Assembly: GCF_900112445.1 (NCBI RefSeq)
Contig: NZ_FOYY01000003.1
Location: forward strand, 124,001 to 188,000
Length of the DNA: 64,000 bases
Direction: 5' to 3'
DNA from: Thiomicrospira sp. ALE5
Lineage (GTDB): Bacteria; Pseudomonadota; Gammaproteobacteria; Thiomicrospirales; Thiomicrospiraceae
In this document: piece by piece, positions 14,494 through 24,489 of the stretch
Numbering within the stretch: the stretch's first letter is position 1
Layout: every line of letters starts with the position of its first letter
Made by a program: the position numbers and the translations under genes
The notes under the pieces: model-generated
What the model was told of the DNA's origin: nothing
The model's input: only the letters and a program-made list of their open reading frames with translations
Database searches by the model: none

Positions 14494-14655
14494 CTCAACA
14501 TTAAAACTTATGAAAACAACCAACGCCTAAAAAGTATTGAAATTCGTAAAGAACTGACCGACGAATGGAAACGACTAGGCATCAAAGAAGGGCAGGCATT
14601 CGCCACGCTCACCGACATCATCACCCAAACCTGGTCAATAGTCAGTTTTGACTGA
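14494..14655 (+). pseudogene. Fragment of a BRO/antirepressor-like protein
   Basis: An open stretch encodes 'LNIKTYENNQRLKSIEIRKE...EWKRLGIKEGQAFATL...DIITQTWS', recalling the conserved central part of BRO-family/phage antirepressor-like proteins ('EYAILTNEITKEWSG'), then stops soon after. No start codon with a ribosome site and no partner sequence on either side. It is the only phage-related trace in the region; identification is from memory of the family. Confidence 0.4.
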
Positions 14656-14672
14656 CCTAGTTTTACACTGAT

Positions 14673-16259
14673 CTAGGGCGCCAAGGGTGACAAAATCGTG
14701 GCGCGGCTGTCTGCTAGCATATCCGGATAGTCGAGGTTGTAGTGTAAACCGCGACTTTCTTGCCGAGCTTGTGCCGAACGTACCATTAACTTAGCTACCA
14801 GGGTTAAGTTGCGTAATTCAAGGGTATCGACATCCAGCAAATGATGGCGATAAAACTCTTCGACCTCGGCTTCTAATGTATTAATACGACTTAATGCGCG
14901 CGCGAGTCGGCTGTTAGTGCGCACAATACCGACATAATCCCACATCACCCGTCTGACCTCATCCCAGTCATGGGTCACTAAGATACGCTCTTTGGCACGG
15001 CTGACTTTACTGGTATCCCAAGGCTTAGGGTCTTTGAGCGGCTGAGTCAGGGGTTTGCTTAAAATATCTTGACGAGCAGCTTCTGCAAAGACTAAGCCTT
15101 CTAACAATGAATTGCTCGCTAGGCGGTTGGCACCATGCAAACCGGTATAGGCGGTTTCACCTATGGCGTATAACCTGGCTAGATCTGTTTGACCTCGTAG
15201 ATTGGTGACCACACCACCGCAAGTGTAATGTGCAGCCGGCACCACTGGGATGGGCTGTTGGGTCATATCAATGCCCACTTTTAAACAACGTTGATAAATG
15301 GTAGGAAAATGATTTTGCAAAAACTCGGCGGGTTTATGGCTAATATCTAAATACACACAATCAATACCACGGGTTTTCATTTCTTGGTCAATCGCGCGGG
15401 CCACCACATCACGCGGTGCCAATTCACCATCAGGATGGTATTTATGCATAAAGGCCTCGCCATTGGCTAATACTAGCCGACCGCCTTCACCCCGCACCGC
15501 TTCAGAAATTAAAAACGAGCGGTCTTGCGGGTGGTATAAACAAGTAGGGTGAAACTGGTTAAACTCCATGTTGCCCACGCGACAGCCCGCACGCCATGCC
15601 ATGGCGATGCCATCACCGGTTGAGGTATCGGGATTGCTGGTGTAAAGATAGGCTTTGGAGGCGCCACCGGTGGCGAGTACGGTCACAGCAGCTTTGAGCG
15701 GAAAAATTTGTCCCGCGGCCTTGTCTAATACATAGGCACCAATACATTCTTGGCGTTGGCGATCCAGTAATAAATCTACCGTCATGTGGTTAGGCAGTAG
15801 AGTGATATTGGGCGTGTTGTGAACAGTTTGGATGAGGGTGTCGATAACGCTTTGGCCGGTATGGTCGGCAGCATGGATAATGCGTCGATAGCTATGACCG
15901 CCTTCTTGGGTGAGATGAAAAGGAAAGCTGCTATCGGGTTGTAGTGCCGGACTAAAAGGGACGCCCATTTGAATTAGTTCTTGAATCGCCTGATGCGCAT
16001 GTTTAGCAACAAATCGGACGGCGGGTTCTTCACATAAACCGGCACCGGCAATTAGGGTATCTTGCACATGGGCGTCAACACTATCAAAGGGGTCGAGTAC
16101 CGCTGCAATGCCACCTTGGGCATATTGGGAGCTGCCTTCATTAAGGCTCGATTTAGCGAGGACGGTGACGCGATAATGCTGGGCTAGTTTCAGCGCCAGC
16201 GACAGCCCGGCAATACCACTGCCAATAATCAGAATGTCTGTATTCAAAAAATGCCTCAC
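14673..16259 (-). CDS. nadB: L-aspartate oxidase
   Basis: 528 residues, normal length. FAD-dependent oxidation of L-aspartate to iminoaspartate, first step of de novo NAD synthesis. N-terminal FAD site 'IIGSGIAGLSLALKLA', then 'SSQYAQGGIAAVLDPFDS', 'GHSYRRIIHAADHTG', 'MEFNQFHPTCLY' and 'AAHYTCGGVVTNL', all standard for NadB rather than SdhA. C-terminal helical domain is complete. Transcribed away from rseC across a short intergenic region, the orientation usual in gammaproteobacteria, although the genes that normally separate them (rpoE-rseA-rseB) are absent. Confidence 0.96.
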   Translation of the reverse strand: MRHFLNTDILIIGSGIAGLSLALKLAQHYRVTVLAKSSLNEGSSQYAQGGIAAVLDPFDSVDAHVQDTLIAGAGLCEEPAVRFVAKHAHQAIQELIQMGVPFSPALQPDSSFPFHLTQEGGHSYRRIIHAADHTGQSVIDTLIQTVHNTPNITLLPNHMTVDLLLDRQRQECIGAYVLDKAAGQIFPLKAAVTVLATGGASKAYLYTSNPDTSTGDGIAMAWRAGCRVGNMEFNQFHPTCLYHPQDRSFLISEAVRGEGGRLVLANGEAFMHKYHPDGELAPRDVVARAIDQEMKTRGIDCVYLDISHKPAEFLQNHFPTIYQRCLKVGIDMTQQPIPVVPAAHYTCGGVVTNLRGQTDLARLYAIGETAYTGLHGANRLASNSLLEGLVFAEAARQDILSKPLTQPLKDPKPWDTSKVSRAKERILVTHDWDEVRRVMWDYVGIVRTNSRLARALSRINTLEAEVEEFYRHHLLDVDTLELRNLTLVAKLMVRSAQARQESRGLHYNLDYPDMLADSRATILSPLAP

Positions 16260-16327
16260 CGATTTGATTTTGCCAATATGGTAGCATAGAAGCTTGAATT
16301 TTTAACTTGATGCACTATTTATAACTT

Positions 16328-16807
16328 ATGACTGAAGACTTAACGGCTCACGGCCAAGTGATACGTATTGAAGGTGATTGGGCATGGGTGCAAACTCGGC
16401 GCGAGTCGGGCTGTCATTCGTGTCAATCGCAAGGCAGTTGTAGCACAGGTACCTTATCGCGTTGGCTTGCCCAATCAACTCAGCAGGATGTGCGGGTCGC
16501 GGCCATACCAGGCCTGGTGGTTGGACAGCAAGTCGAATTACGCTTAGCGGGTAATCGGCTAGTGTGGCAGGCTTTTTTAGCCTATGGCGCGCCACTGTTG
16601 GCATTTTTGGCGGCGGGGTTATTGGCCAGTTGGTTGTGGCCGAGCGCGGGTGAGTTTGTGATAATTTTAGGGAGCCTGCTAGGCTTAGGCTTGGCCTGGT
16701 GGGGTATATCCAAGTATCATCAACCCACAATGCCGGTGATTCACCGAGTTTTAGCAACCCAAGATAGACAAAATGGATCTGAGAGGATGTATGAATCGAA
16801 CAATTAA
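16328..16807 (+). CDS. rseC: RseC/MucC-family inner-membrane protein (SoxR reducing system)
   Basis: 159 residues. Cytoplasmic N-terminus with the Cys cluster 'ESGCHSCQSQGSCSTG', then two membrane helices ('AFLAYGAPLLAFLAAGLLASWLW' region and 'IILGSLLGLGLAWWG' region). RseC modulates sigma-E or takes part in reducing SoxR in other species. It overlaps degP by 17 bases. rpoE, rseA and rseB are not beside it, so its role here may be in redox maintenance. Confidence 0.85.
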   Translation: MTEDLTAHGQVIRIEGDWAWVQTRRESGCHSCQSQGSCSTGTLSRWLAQSTQQDVRVAAIPGLVVGQQVELRLAGNRLVWQAFLAYGAPLLAFLAAGLLASWLWPSAGEFVIILGSLLGLGLAWWGISKYHQPTMPVIHRVLATQDRQNGSERMYESNN

Positions 16808-18218
16808 ACAGCTGTTACTTTTAAGTTGCATTGCCTTCCCGATGTTGATGCCTGTCAAATCGTTGGCGCAAGCTCCAGCATCCTTTCCAGATTTTACTCA
16901 GTTGGTAGAGCAGAACCATCAGGCGGTAGTAAATATCTCAACAACGCGGACAGAACGTCGTAATGGGCAGCCGCATGGCCAGGTGCCCCCTCAGTTTAGA
17001 GGCATGCCTGAAGAGTTTTTACGCCACTTTTTTGGCTTAGATCCGCGCCAAGAATCCCAGCCGCGCCGTGGTCCAGAGCGCCGAGCGCAGTCGGTCGGTT
17101 CAGGTTTTATTATTAGCCAAGATGGTTACATTCTAACCAATCACCATGTTATTGATGGTGCGGATAAGATTGTTGTGCGTTTGAGCGACCGTAAAGAATA
17201 TGAAGCCGAGCTCATTGGTAGTGATTCACGCACAGATGTTGCATTGTTGCGCGTTGACGCCCAAGATTTGCCAACTGTTCAAATTGGCAGCGCTGACAAC
17301 CTGCGTGTTGGTGAGTGGGTGCTCGCGATAGGGGCGCCATTTGGATTAGATTACACGGTAACTAAAGGAATTGTCAGTGCCAAAGGGCGTAATTTACCGG
17401 ATGACAGTTATGTGCCCTTTATTCAAACCGACGTGGCGATTAACCCGGGTAACTCCGGCGGACCTTTGATTAACCTAAATGGTGAGGTGGTCGGCATTAA
17501 TGCGCAAATCTTTACTCGTAGTGGTGGTTTTATGGGGCTGTCTTTTGCAATCCCGATTGAAATTGCCATGAATGTGGTGGAGCAGCTGCGTGAAACCGGT
17601 GAGGTGGCGCGAGGTTATTTGGGTGTGCAAGTGCAAGAAGTCACCAGTGATTTAGCACGCTCATTTAATATGGATTCGCCACGTGGTGCATTAGTTGCGC
17701 AAGCCTTTGCTGACTCACCCGCAGAACGCGCAGGTATTCAGTCAGGCGATATTATTTTAAAATTTAATGATACATTGATAGAAAAATCAACAGACTTACC
17801 ACCAGCGGTAGGGATTGCGCCCATTAGTCAAGAGTCGGAGATTTTGATTCTGCGTCAAGGTGAAGAGATCATCATTCGCACGCAGTTAGCCCCATTGGAT
17901 GAAACGGCGTGGGGCCGCAGCAGTCGCACGCCTGCAATGTCGAGTGAGGTGTTGAATGTAATGCTTCGTCAAGTAGATGAAGAGCAACTTAGCGAGTTAA
18001 ACATCCAGTTTGGGGTTGAGATTGAGCAGGTGCGTGAGGGCCTGGCCAGCCGCAGTGGTTTGTTGCGTGGCGACATTTTGGTGAGTATTAATTTTCAACC
18101 GTTACGCAGCATAGAGGATGTCGATAAGGTGTTACAAGCCGTTCCTGCCGGACAATCGGTGCCACTGCGCGTGATTCGCAATGGACGCTCTAATTTTATA
18201 GCTTTAACTATAGACTAG
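16791..18218 (+). CDS. degP: Periplasmic serine protease DegP/MucD (HtrA family)
   Basis: 475 residues from ATG 16791 (GAGAGG upstream; an earlier ATG 16773 would spoil the signal peptide). Signal peptide ends around 'VKSLAQA'. Catalytic triad visible: His about 117 in 'LTNHHVIDGAD', Asp about 147 in 'SRTDVALLRV', Ser about 220 in 'NPGNSGGPLIN'. Two PDZ domains follow (about 270-360 and 390-470). Degrades or refolds damaged envelope proteins. Linkage rseC-degP-lepA is conserved in pseudomonad-type genomes, where the gene is called mucD. Confidence 0.95.
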   Translation: MNRTIKQLLLLSCIAFPMLMPVKSLAQAPASFPDFTQLVEQNHQAVVNISTTRTERRNGQPHGQVPPQFRGMPEEFLRHFFGLDPRQESQPRRGPERRAQSVGSGFIISQDGYILTNHHVIDGADKIVVRLSDRKEYEAELIGSDSRTDVALLRVDAQDLPTVQIGSADNLRVGEWVLAIGAPFGLDYTVTKGIVSAKGRNLPDDSYVPFIQTDVAINPGNSGGPLINLNGEVVGINAQIFTRSGGFMGLSFAIPIEIAMNVVEQLRETGEVARGYLGVQVQEVTSDLARSFNMDSPRGALVAQAFADSPAERAGIQSGDIILKFNDTLIEKSTDLPPAVGIAPISQESEILILRQGEEIIIRTQLAPLDETAWGRSSRTPAMSSEVLNVMLRQVDEEQLSELNIQFGVEIEQVREGLASRSGLLRGDILVSINFQPLRSIEDVDKVLQAVPAGQSVPLRVIRNGRSNFIALTID

Positions 18219-18246
18219 TTTGGCGGCAAGCCTAGCTGGTGCATTA

Positions 18247-18280
18247 GGTTAAATTAGCGTAAAATAATGCCAATTTAACC
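18247..18280. repeat. Inverted repeat between degP and lepA
   Basis: GGTTAAATT (18247-18255) and AATTTAACC (18272-18280) are exact complements around AGCGTAAAATAATGCC. Function unclear; it lies in the leader of the lepA operon and is followed by a CAGGCCTG octamer at about 18288. Confidence 0.5.
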
Positions 18281-18318
18281 GGTTTGCCAGGCCTGCTTAT
18301 AGCAGGTTTGGTCAAGTA

Positions 18319-18342
18319 AGGGTGCAATCGCACCCTTTTTTA
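18319..18342 (+). terminator. Rho-independent terminator between degP and lepA
   Basis: GGGTGC, AATC, GCACCC, then TTTTTT. It ends 24 bases before the lepA start, so it either ends degP transcripts or attenuates the lepA operon. Confidence 0.85.
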
Positions 18343-18365
18343 TTGAGTTTTTGTTTGGAGTCCGC

Positions 18366-20177
18366 ATGTCGCAACCCTTATCTCACATTCGTAATTTTTC
18401 GATTATTGCTCATATAGATCATGGCAAATCGACAATTGCCGATCGCTTTATTCAACATTGCGGTGGTTTATCCGAACGTGAAATGGAGAAGCAGGTTCTT
18501 GATTCGATGGACATTGAGCGAGAACGCGGCATTACAATCAAGGCGCAAAGTGTGACCTTGTTGTACCAAGCACAAAACGGTGAAACCTACCAGCTTAATT
18601 TCATCGACACGCCCGGCCATGTTGATTTTTCTTATGAAGTATCACGCTCTTTGGCGGCCTGCGAAGGGGCGTTGTTGGTGGTCGATGCATCACAAGGTGT
18701 AGAAGCGCAAACAGTCGCTAATTGTTATACCGCGATTGAGCAGGGCTTAGAAGTTATTCCGGTGTTAAATAAAATTGACTTACCCGCAGCGGAGCCTGAT
18801 CGGGTTAAACTGGAGATTGAAGAAATTGTTGGGATTGATGCCTCTGAGGCGGTTGCGGCCAGTGCCAAATCGGGTATAGGGATTGTGGAAACCCTAGAGG
18901 AATTGGTTAAAAAAGTTCCAGCCCCAATAGGCGATTTGGAGGCCCCTTTAAAAGCCTTGATTATTGATTCTTGGTTTGATAATTATCTTGGTGTAGTGTC
19001 GTTAGTGCGCGTGATTGATGGCAAGATCGGCAAGAAAACCAAAATGCGCGTGATGTCTACCGGTGAAGATTATGAAGTCACTGATGTTGGTATTTTTACC
19101 CCAAAACGCAGCCCGCAGGATTTTTTAGGCGCCGGTGAGGTGGGTTATGTCATCGCCGGGATTAAAGATATTGATGGCGCACCGGTTGGGGATACCTTAA
19201 CCGAAGCGAAAAATCCGGTTGCTGAACGTTTGCCTGGTTTTAAACCCGTCCAGCCGAGGGTTTTTGCGGGCTTGTTTCCGATTAGTTCCGAAGATTATGA
19301 AAATCTACGTGAAGCCTTGCGCAAGCTGCGCTTGAATGATGCGGCACTTAATTTTGAGCCTGAAACCTCCGAGGCCTTAGGTTTTGGTTTTCGTTGCGGG
19401 TTTTTGGGCATGTTACACATGGAGATTATCCAAGAGCGTTTAGAACGTGAATATAATCTCGATTTAATTAGCACCGCGCCGACGGTGGTTTATGAATTGT
19501 TGACCAAAAAAGATGACGTATTAAGAATTGATAACCCGTCTGAACTGCCGGATGTGGGCACTATTGCTGAAATTCGTGAACCGATTATTCTTGCCAATAT
19601 TCTAGTGCCCCAAGATTACATTGGTGCGGTGATGAAGTTGTGTATTGATAAACGTGGCGTGCAAAAAGCGATGAGCTATGCAGGTAATCAAATTTCAATT
19701 AGTTTTGAGCTGCCGTTGAGTGAGGTGGTGTTGGACTTCTTTGATCGCCTTAAGTCTAACACCCGCGGTTATGCGTCGATGGATTATGAGTTTAAGCGTT
19801 TTCAGGCCGATGATTTGGTTAAGGTTGATTTCCTTATTAACGGTGAACCGGTCGATGCCTTGGCGGTGATTACCCACCGTTCGATGGCGGTGACGCGCGG
19901 TAAAGAAATGATTGAAAAATTGAAAGATATTATTCCGCGTCAGATGTTTGAGGTGGCGATTCAAGCAGCGATTGGCGGCAAAGTAATTGGGCGCACTAAC
20001 GTGAAAGCCATGCGCAAAAACGTGTTGGCAAAGTGTTATGGTGGCGATGTGTCGCGGAAAAAGAAATTGCTAGAGAAGCAAAAAGAAGGGAAAAAACGTA
20101 TGAAGACCATTGGTCGCATTGATTTACCGCAAGAGGCCTTTATGGCGGTACTCAATACCGGAGGCGGTGACAAATAA
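18366..20177 (+). CDS. lepA: Elongation factor 4 (back-translocating GTPase LepA)
   Basis: 603 residues from ATG 18366 with TTGGAG upstream. GTPase motifs: '[11 protein letters not shown]', '[11 protein letters not shown]', '[11 protein letters not shown]', '[10 protein letters not shown]'. LepA-specific C-terminus ends with a basic tail ('[16 protein letters not shown]...[14 protein letters not shown]'). Acts on ribosomes, in translation quality or assembly. TAATG overlap with lepB shows an operon. Confidence 0.97.
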   Translation: MSQPLSHIRNFSIIAHIDHGKSTIADRFIQHCGGLSEREMEKQVLDSMDIERERGITIKAQSVTLLYQAQNGETYQLNFIDTPGHVDFSYEVSRSLAACEGALLVVDASQGVEAQTVANCYTAIEQGLEVIPVLNKIDLPAAEPDRVKLEIEEIVGIDASEAVAASAKSGIGIVETLEELVKKVPAPIGDLEAPLKALIIDSWFDNYLGVVSLVRVIDGKIGKKTKMRVMSTGEDYEVTDVGIFTPKRSPQDFLGAGEVGYVIAGIKDIDGAPVGDTLTEAKNPVAERLPGFKPVQPRVFAGLFPISSEDYENLREALRKLRLNDAALNFEPETSEALGFGFRCGFLGMLHMEIIQERLEREYNLDLISTAPTVVYELLTKKDDVLRIDNPSELPDVGTIAEIREPIILANILVPQDYIGAVMKLCIDKRGVQKAMSYAGNQISISFELPLSEVVLDFFDRLKSNTRGYASMDYEFKRFQADDLVKVDFLINGEPVDALAVITHRSMAVTRGKEMIEKLKDIIPRQMFEVAIQAAIGGKVIGRTNVKAMRKNVLAKCYGGDVSRKKKLLEKQKEGKKRMKTIGRIDLPQEAFMAVLNTGGGDK

Positions 20178-20947
20178 TGAATTTTGAATTGATTTTAGTC
20201 CTGGCGACGGTGATTACCGGGGTATTGGTATTAATCGACCGCATGGTATGGAAGAAAAAGCGCGATCAATCCGCCGTGACGCAGAACGTGCCGGTACTCA
20301 TTGAATATGCCCGTTCGTTATTTCCGGTGTTTTTGATTGTGTTGGTGTTACGTTCGTTTATTATCGAACCCTTCCGAATTCCATCAGGTTCGATGTATCC
20401 CACATTGGAGATTGGCGATTTTATCGTGGTGAATAAATATTCCTATGGTGTGCGGATGCCTGTGTTGCAAAGCCGTATCATTCCATTAGGCGATCCAGAG
20501 CGAGGCGATGTCGCGGTGTTCCGTTACCCACTTGATCCAAATGTTGACTATATTAAGCGTATTATTGGTGTGCCCGGTGATCGCATTTCATATATTGATA
20601 AAGTGTTGTATTTGAATGGTGAGCCCTTAGCGCAAGAAGCGATTGGCCGCTATATTGGCTTAAACTCTGGTTCTGTGATGACCGGTGCACGGCATCTTCG
20701 TGAAACCCTGCCGGATGGGCGCAGTTATGAACTATTAATTGATCCGGATCGCCGTGCGGTGAATATTTATGATGTGGTGATACCAGAGGGCTATTACTTT
20801 GCTATCGGTGATAACCGTGATCATAGTGCCGATAGTCGTAGCTGGGGCTTGGTGTCTGAGGAGTATTTAAAAGGGCGCGCTTTTGCCATTTGGATGAATT
20901 GGGATCAAGGTCTACAATGGGGTCGAATTGGGCGAGGGATTGAATAA
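20177..20947 (+). CDS. lepB: Signal peptidase I
   Basis: 256 residues. Two N-terminal membrane helices, then the catalytic Ser72 in 'IPSGSMYPTLEIGD'. The catalytic Lys is at about 125 in 'YIKRIIGVPGD', and box E is 'YFAIGDNRDHSADSRSWG'. Cleaves signal peptides on the periplasmic face of the inner membrane. It starts on the lepA stop and ends in TAATG with rnc. Confidence 0.97.
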   Translation: MNFELILVLATVITGVLVLIDRMVWKKKRDQSAVTQNVPVLIEYARSLFPVFLIVLVLRSFIIEPFRIPSGSMYPTLEIGDFIVVNKYSYGVRMPVLQSRIIPLGDPERGDVAVFRYPLDPNVDYIKRIIGVPGDRISYIDKVLYLNGEPLAQEAIGRYIGLNSGSVMTGARHLRETLPDGRSYELLIDPDRRAVNIYDVVIPEGYYFAIGDNRDHSADSRSWGLVSEEYLKGRAFAIWMNWDQGLQWGRIGRGIE

Positions 20948-21642
20948 TGGCGGGACAAGCTGAACGCCAATTTAAGTTGCGCGAGTTATCGGCACGCTTA
21001 GGTTATGTGTTCCAAGATGAATCCTGGTTAGAGCTTGCCTTAACCCATCGTAGTGCCGGTGCAAAAAATAATGAGCGCTTAGAGTTTCTGGGCGATAGCT
21101 TGGTAAATTTCATGGTCGCAGATTTGTTATTTGAGCAATTTAATACGTTGCCAGAAGGCGATTTAAGTCGAATTCGCGCCCATCTAGTTAAAGGTGAAAC
21201 ACTGGCTAAGTTAGCTAAGAAATTGGCTTTAAGCGAGATGTTGATTCTTGGCCCGGGTGAGCTGAAAAGCGGCGGCTATCGTCGTGAATCTATTTTAGCT
21301 GATGCTTTAGAAGCTATTATTGCGGCTATTTATCAAGATGGCGGTTTACAGGCGTGTCGAAGCTTTGTTGAATCACTTTATGAAAAAAGTCTTCATAGCC
21401 TAGACCCGCAAAAAGTCGGCAAAGATCCGAAAACACGCTTGCAGGAGTTGTTGCAAGCCCAGCAACACCCTTTGCCAGACTATAGTATTATTAGTGTCAA
21501 CGGTGCTGCACATGCTCAGGTGTTTACCGTGGCCTGTTATGTTGCGCCGCTAAATACCAAATTTGAAGCGACGGATACCAGTCGACGAAAAGCGGAACAA
21601 AAAGCCGCTGAAATTGCGCTCGAAGCCCTAGGACAAGTATGA
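20947..21642 (+). CDS. rnc: Ribonuclease III
   Basis: 231 residues. N-terminal nuclease domain with the signature 'NERLEFLGDSLVNFMV' and the acidic 'ILADALEAIIAAIYQDGG'. C-terminal double-stranded RNA-binding domain ('DPKTRLQELLQAQQHPLPDY ... TSRRKAEQKAAEIAL'). Processes rRNA precursors and structured mRNAs. It overlaps lepB and era by 1 to 4 bases. Confidence 0.97.
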   Translation: MAGQAERQFKLRELSARLGYVFQDESWLELALTHRSAGAKNNERLEFLGDSLVNFMVADLLFEQFNTLPEGDLSRIRAHLVKGETLAKLAKKLALSEMLILGPGELKSGGYRRESILADALEAIIAAIYQDGGLQACRSFVESLYEKSLHSLDPQKVGKDPKTRLQELLQAQQHPLPDYSIISVNGAAHAQVFTVACYVAPLNTKFEATDTSRRKAEQKAAEIALEALGQV

Positions 21643-22541
21643 GTACAGCCTTTAAAGCCGGTTTTGCTGCGGTCGTTGGACGCCCCAATGTCGGTAAATC
21701 TACCTTGATGAATGAGTTGTTGGGTCAAAAGTTAAGTATTACCTCGGCCAAACCCCAAACCACCCGTCACCGGATTCACGGCATCTTTACCGCACCTGAT
21801 CATCAAATTGTGTATGTGGATACGCCCGGTTTACACCTTGATGGCGAAAAATCGATTAATCGCTATATGAATCGCGCTGCGCGCAGTGCGTTTAGCGGCG
21901 TGGATGTGATTTTATTTGTAGTTGAAGCGCCTAAATTTACCCGTGAGGATCGTGCCGTTGCACAACAGCTTGCAGAGGCGGATGTGCCGGTGATTTTATT
22001 GGTGAATAAAATTGATAAGATTAAGCGCAGGGCCGATATGTTGCCTTATTTGCAAATGTTAGGTGAAGCGGTCAAATTTGATACGTTGATTCCGGTATCG
22101 GCCTATAAAAAAAGTGGCCTTGAGATTATCAGCAAAGAAGTGCTGGCACGCTTGCCTGAACAGCCAGCGATTTTTCCAGAGGATTATATTACCGATCGTT
22201 CCACCAAGTTTTTGCTGGCAGAAATTGTCCGTGAAAAACTGATGCGTTCATTGGGTGAAGAAGTGCCTTATGGCGTTACGGTGGCGATTGAGCAGTTTGA
22301 AATGGACACCGAGCAGGATCGCTGGTTGGTCAGTGCATTGATATTGGTTGAGCGTGAGGGCCAAAAACGTATTGTGATTGGCGACAAAGGCGTGCGGATT
22401 AAAGAAATGGGCCGCCAAGCGCGGATGGATATGGTGGCGCAGCTTGAAAAACGTGTTCATTTGGAACTCTGGGTGAAGGTGAAGCAAAACTGGTCTGATG
22501 ATGACCGGGCATTAGCCAGTTTAGGTTATACCGATTTGTGA
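21639..22541 (+). CDS. era: GTPase Era
   Basis: 300 residues. G1 'GRPNVGKSTLMN', switch II 'YVDTPGLH', 'LLVNKIDKI' (G4), 'PVSAYKKSG' (G5), and a C-terminal KH domain with 'IGDKGVRIKEMGRQAR'. Binds 16S rRNA for 30S assembly. Starts 4 bases before the rnc stop. Confidence 0.97.
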   Translation: MSTAFKAGFAAVVGRPNVGKSTLMNELLGQKLSITSAKPQTTRHRIHGIFTAPDHQIVYVDTPGLHLDGEKSINRYMNRAARSAFSGVDVILFVVEAPKFTREDRAVAQQLAEADVPVILLVNKIDKIKRRADMLPYLQMLGEAVKFDTLIPVSAYKKSGLEIISKEVLARLPEQPAIFPEDYITDRSTKFLLAEIVREKLMRSLGEEVPYGVTVAIEQFEMDTEQDRWLVSALILVEREGQKRIVIGDKGVRIKEMGRQARMDMVAQLEKRVHLELWVKVKQNWSDDDRALASLGYTDL

Positions 22542-22550
22542 GCATGTGTT

Positions 22551-23339
22551 GTGAGTGTTATTCAGCAGCCTGCTTATGTTCTGCATAGTCGGCCTTACAA
22601 GGAGACCAGTGTTCAGGTCACCTTGTTGATGCCACAGCAGGGCAAGCGATTTGCGACTTTTCGGGGGGTGCGTCAAGCCTCGAAAGCTGCGCGACAAAAG
22701 CAGGCCTGGTTACAACCTTTTCAACCCTTGCAAGTGGCGTGGCAAGCCAGTCCAGCCAATCAAGACTGGCTGATGCCGAATCATTTAGAAGCTTATGGTC
22801 AAATCCATTGGCTAGAAGGTGAGGCCAATCTCTGTGGTCTGTATTTAAACGAGCTGTTATATCTATGTTTGCCTTTGGCTCAGCCTTGTGAAACCCTATT
22901 TGTGGCATATATTCAAACCTTGCAGGCATTAAGTCAGTTAACTGGGGATCTTACAACAAAGCGCCAACAGCAGGCCGGATTATTGCGCCATTTTGAGCTG
23001 CACTTATTACAGGAATTAGGCTATCCTTTGCAGGCCTGGTTGGCAGAACAGGCTGCAGGGTTTGTCGCCGCGGCGCCGATTGATCCAGCCGCAATCTATC
23101 GGCTGAGACCGCAGGGATTACCCGTTTATGCTGACCATGAAGCTGAGGTCTGGGATCTGCCCGGTTATGCTTTGTTGGCATTAGTCGATGGACAGGATTG
23201 GACTGACAAGCAACAAGCGCTGGTGCCGCTAAAACGGTTTTTTCGAGCCCATTTGAATCTTTATCTTGCTGGTCGTCCGCTAGGGACACGGCATTTATTA
23301 CAAGCATCATTAACTCATGCAAAGGATGCATTATCATGA
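22551..23339 (+). CDS. recO: DNA repair protein RecO
   Basis: 262 residues. Start GTG 22551, 9 bases after era. N-terminal OB-fold ('[22 protein letters not shown]') and helical C-terminal domain ('[18 protein letters not shown]', 'LGTRHLLQ'). Loads RecA onto SSB-coated DNA with RecR. Two CAGGCCTG octamers lie inside, read as Gln-Ala-Trp. Conserved order era-recO-pdxJ supports the call. Confidence 0.93.
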   Translation: MSVIQQPAYVLHSRPYKETSVQVTLLMPQQGKRFATFRGVRQASKAARQKQAWLQPFQPLQVAWQASPANQDWLMPNHLEAYGQIHWLEGEANLCGLYLNELLYLCLPLAQPCETLFVAYIQTLQALSQLTGDLTTKRQQQAGLLRHFELHLLQELGYPLQAWLAEQAAGFVAAAPIDPAAIYRLRPQGLPVYADHEAEVWDLPGYALLALVDGQDWTDKQQALVPLKRFFRAHLNLYLAGRPLGTRHLLQASLTHAKDALS

Positions 23340-24085
23340 ATCCGATTTCGAATCCAATCTTTTTAGGTTTAAATATTGACCATGTCGCCACGCTTCGTCA
23401 GGCCCGTGGCACGCGTTATCCTGACCCGATTAAAGCGGCATTAGACGCTGAAATGGCCGGTGCGGATAGTATTACATTGCATTTGCGCGAAGACCGTCGT
23501 CATATTCAGGATGAAGATGTGTATCGTCTAAAAGCCTGTTTGCAAACCAAGATGAATTTAGAGATGGCGGTTACTGAGGAAATGTTGGCCATTGCGTGCG
23601 ATGTTCAGCCGGAAGATGTGTGCCTAGTGCCTGAAAAACGCGAAGAATTGACCACTGAAGGGGGTTTAGATGTAGCGGGTCAGCAGGCCTGGTTAACCCA
23701 AGCCTGTAGTCGTTTGGCGGCAGCGGGCTGTCGTGTGTCCTTGTTTATTGATGCCGATGAAACCCAAATTCGCGCGGCGAAAGCGGTCGGCGCGCCGGTA
23801 ATTGAACTACATACTGGTCGTTATGCTGACTTACCGACGATTGCCGAGCGTAATCAAGAACTGGCTCGAATTCGTGCGGCGGCAGAGTTTGCGCATAGTT
23901 TAGGCTTGGTGGTGAATGCCGGTCACGGTTTGCATTACCACAATGTCGAACCGATTGCGCAGATTGCTTGTATTGAAGAGCTGAATATTGGTCATGCGAT
24001 TGTGGCACAAGCCATTTTTAGTGGTTTGCCTGAAGCGGTTCGTGAAATGAAGCGCTTAATGCGTGAGGCGCGTGCTAGCCTGTGA
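23336..24085 (+). CDS. pdxJ: Pyridoxine 5'-phosphate synthase
   Basis: 249 residues. '[21 protein letters not shown]' start, '[15 protein letters not shown]', '[19 protein letters not shown]', 'AGHGLHYHN' and '[14 protein letters not shown]' are family-specific. Condenses 1-deoxyxylulose 5-phosphate with 3-amino-2-oxopropyl phosphate to make PNP, the last ring-forming step of vitamin B6 synthesis. Overlaps recO by 4 bases and acpS by 4. Confidence 0.97.
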   Translation: MNPISNPIFLGLNIDHVATLRQARGTRYPDPIKAALDAEMAGADSITLHLREDRRHIQDEDVYRLKACLQTKMNLEMAVTEEMLAIACDVQPEDVCLVPEKREELTTEGGLDVAGQQAWLTQACSRLAAAGCRVSLFIDADETQIRAAKAVGAPVIELHTGRYADLPTIAERNQELARIRAAAEFAHSLGLVVNAGHGLHYHNVEPIAQIACIEELNIGHAIVAQAIFSGLPEAVREMKRLMREARASL

Positions 24086-24489
24086 TTATTGGCATAGGCA
24101 CTGATTTAGTCGAATTGGCGCGTATCGAGCAGGTCATTGCGCGTCAAGGTGAGGCGTTTGCCAAACGCTTACTCGCTGAAGCGGAATGGGCAGATTACCA
24201 GGCCTGCTTAAGCCATCCTGCGCAGCAGGTTAAGTTTTTAGCCAAACGTTGGGCGCTTAAAGAGGCGCTGGCAAAAGCTTTGGGCACGGGCATCGCACAG
24301 GGGATTAGTTTTAAACAGTTGATGCTAACGCATGATCGTTTAGGTAAGCCAGGGGTGGCTTTGAGTGGCGAAGCAGCAGTGCGCGCTGAAAAATTAGCGA
24401 TTGATGATTGGCAGGTATCGATTAGCGACGAACGCCACTATGCGGTGGCGTTTGTGATTGGGCAGCGAATTATTTACCGCGATAGGTAA
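24082..24489 (+). CDS. acpS: Holo-[acyl-carrier-protein] synthase
   Basis: 135 residues, start GTG 24082 overlapping the pdxJ stop. '[16 protein letters not shown]' and '[20 protein letters not shown]' are the AcpS signatures with Mg-binding Asp and Glu. Transfers phosphopantetheine from CoA to acyl carrier protein. Last gene of the lepA operon; its 3' end overlaps infA on the other strand by 20 bases. Confidence 0.96.
   Translation: MIIGIGTDLVELARIEQVIARQGEAFAKRLLAEAEWADYQACLSHPAQQVKFLAKRWALKEALAKALGTGIAQGISFKQLMLTHDRLGKPGVALSGEAAVRAEKLAIDDWQVSISDERHYAVAFVIGQRIIYRDR

Noticed and set aside
3198-14655. A transposon or insertion sequence behind the repeats
   Set aside because: No transposase-like frame and no terminal inverted repeats with target duplications were seen.
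24470-24489. Misplaced end of acpS because it overlaps infA
   Set aside because: Both proteins match their families to the last residue, so the 20-base convergent overlap is real.
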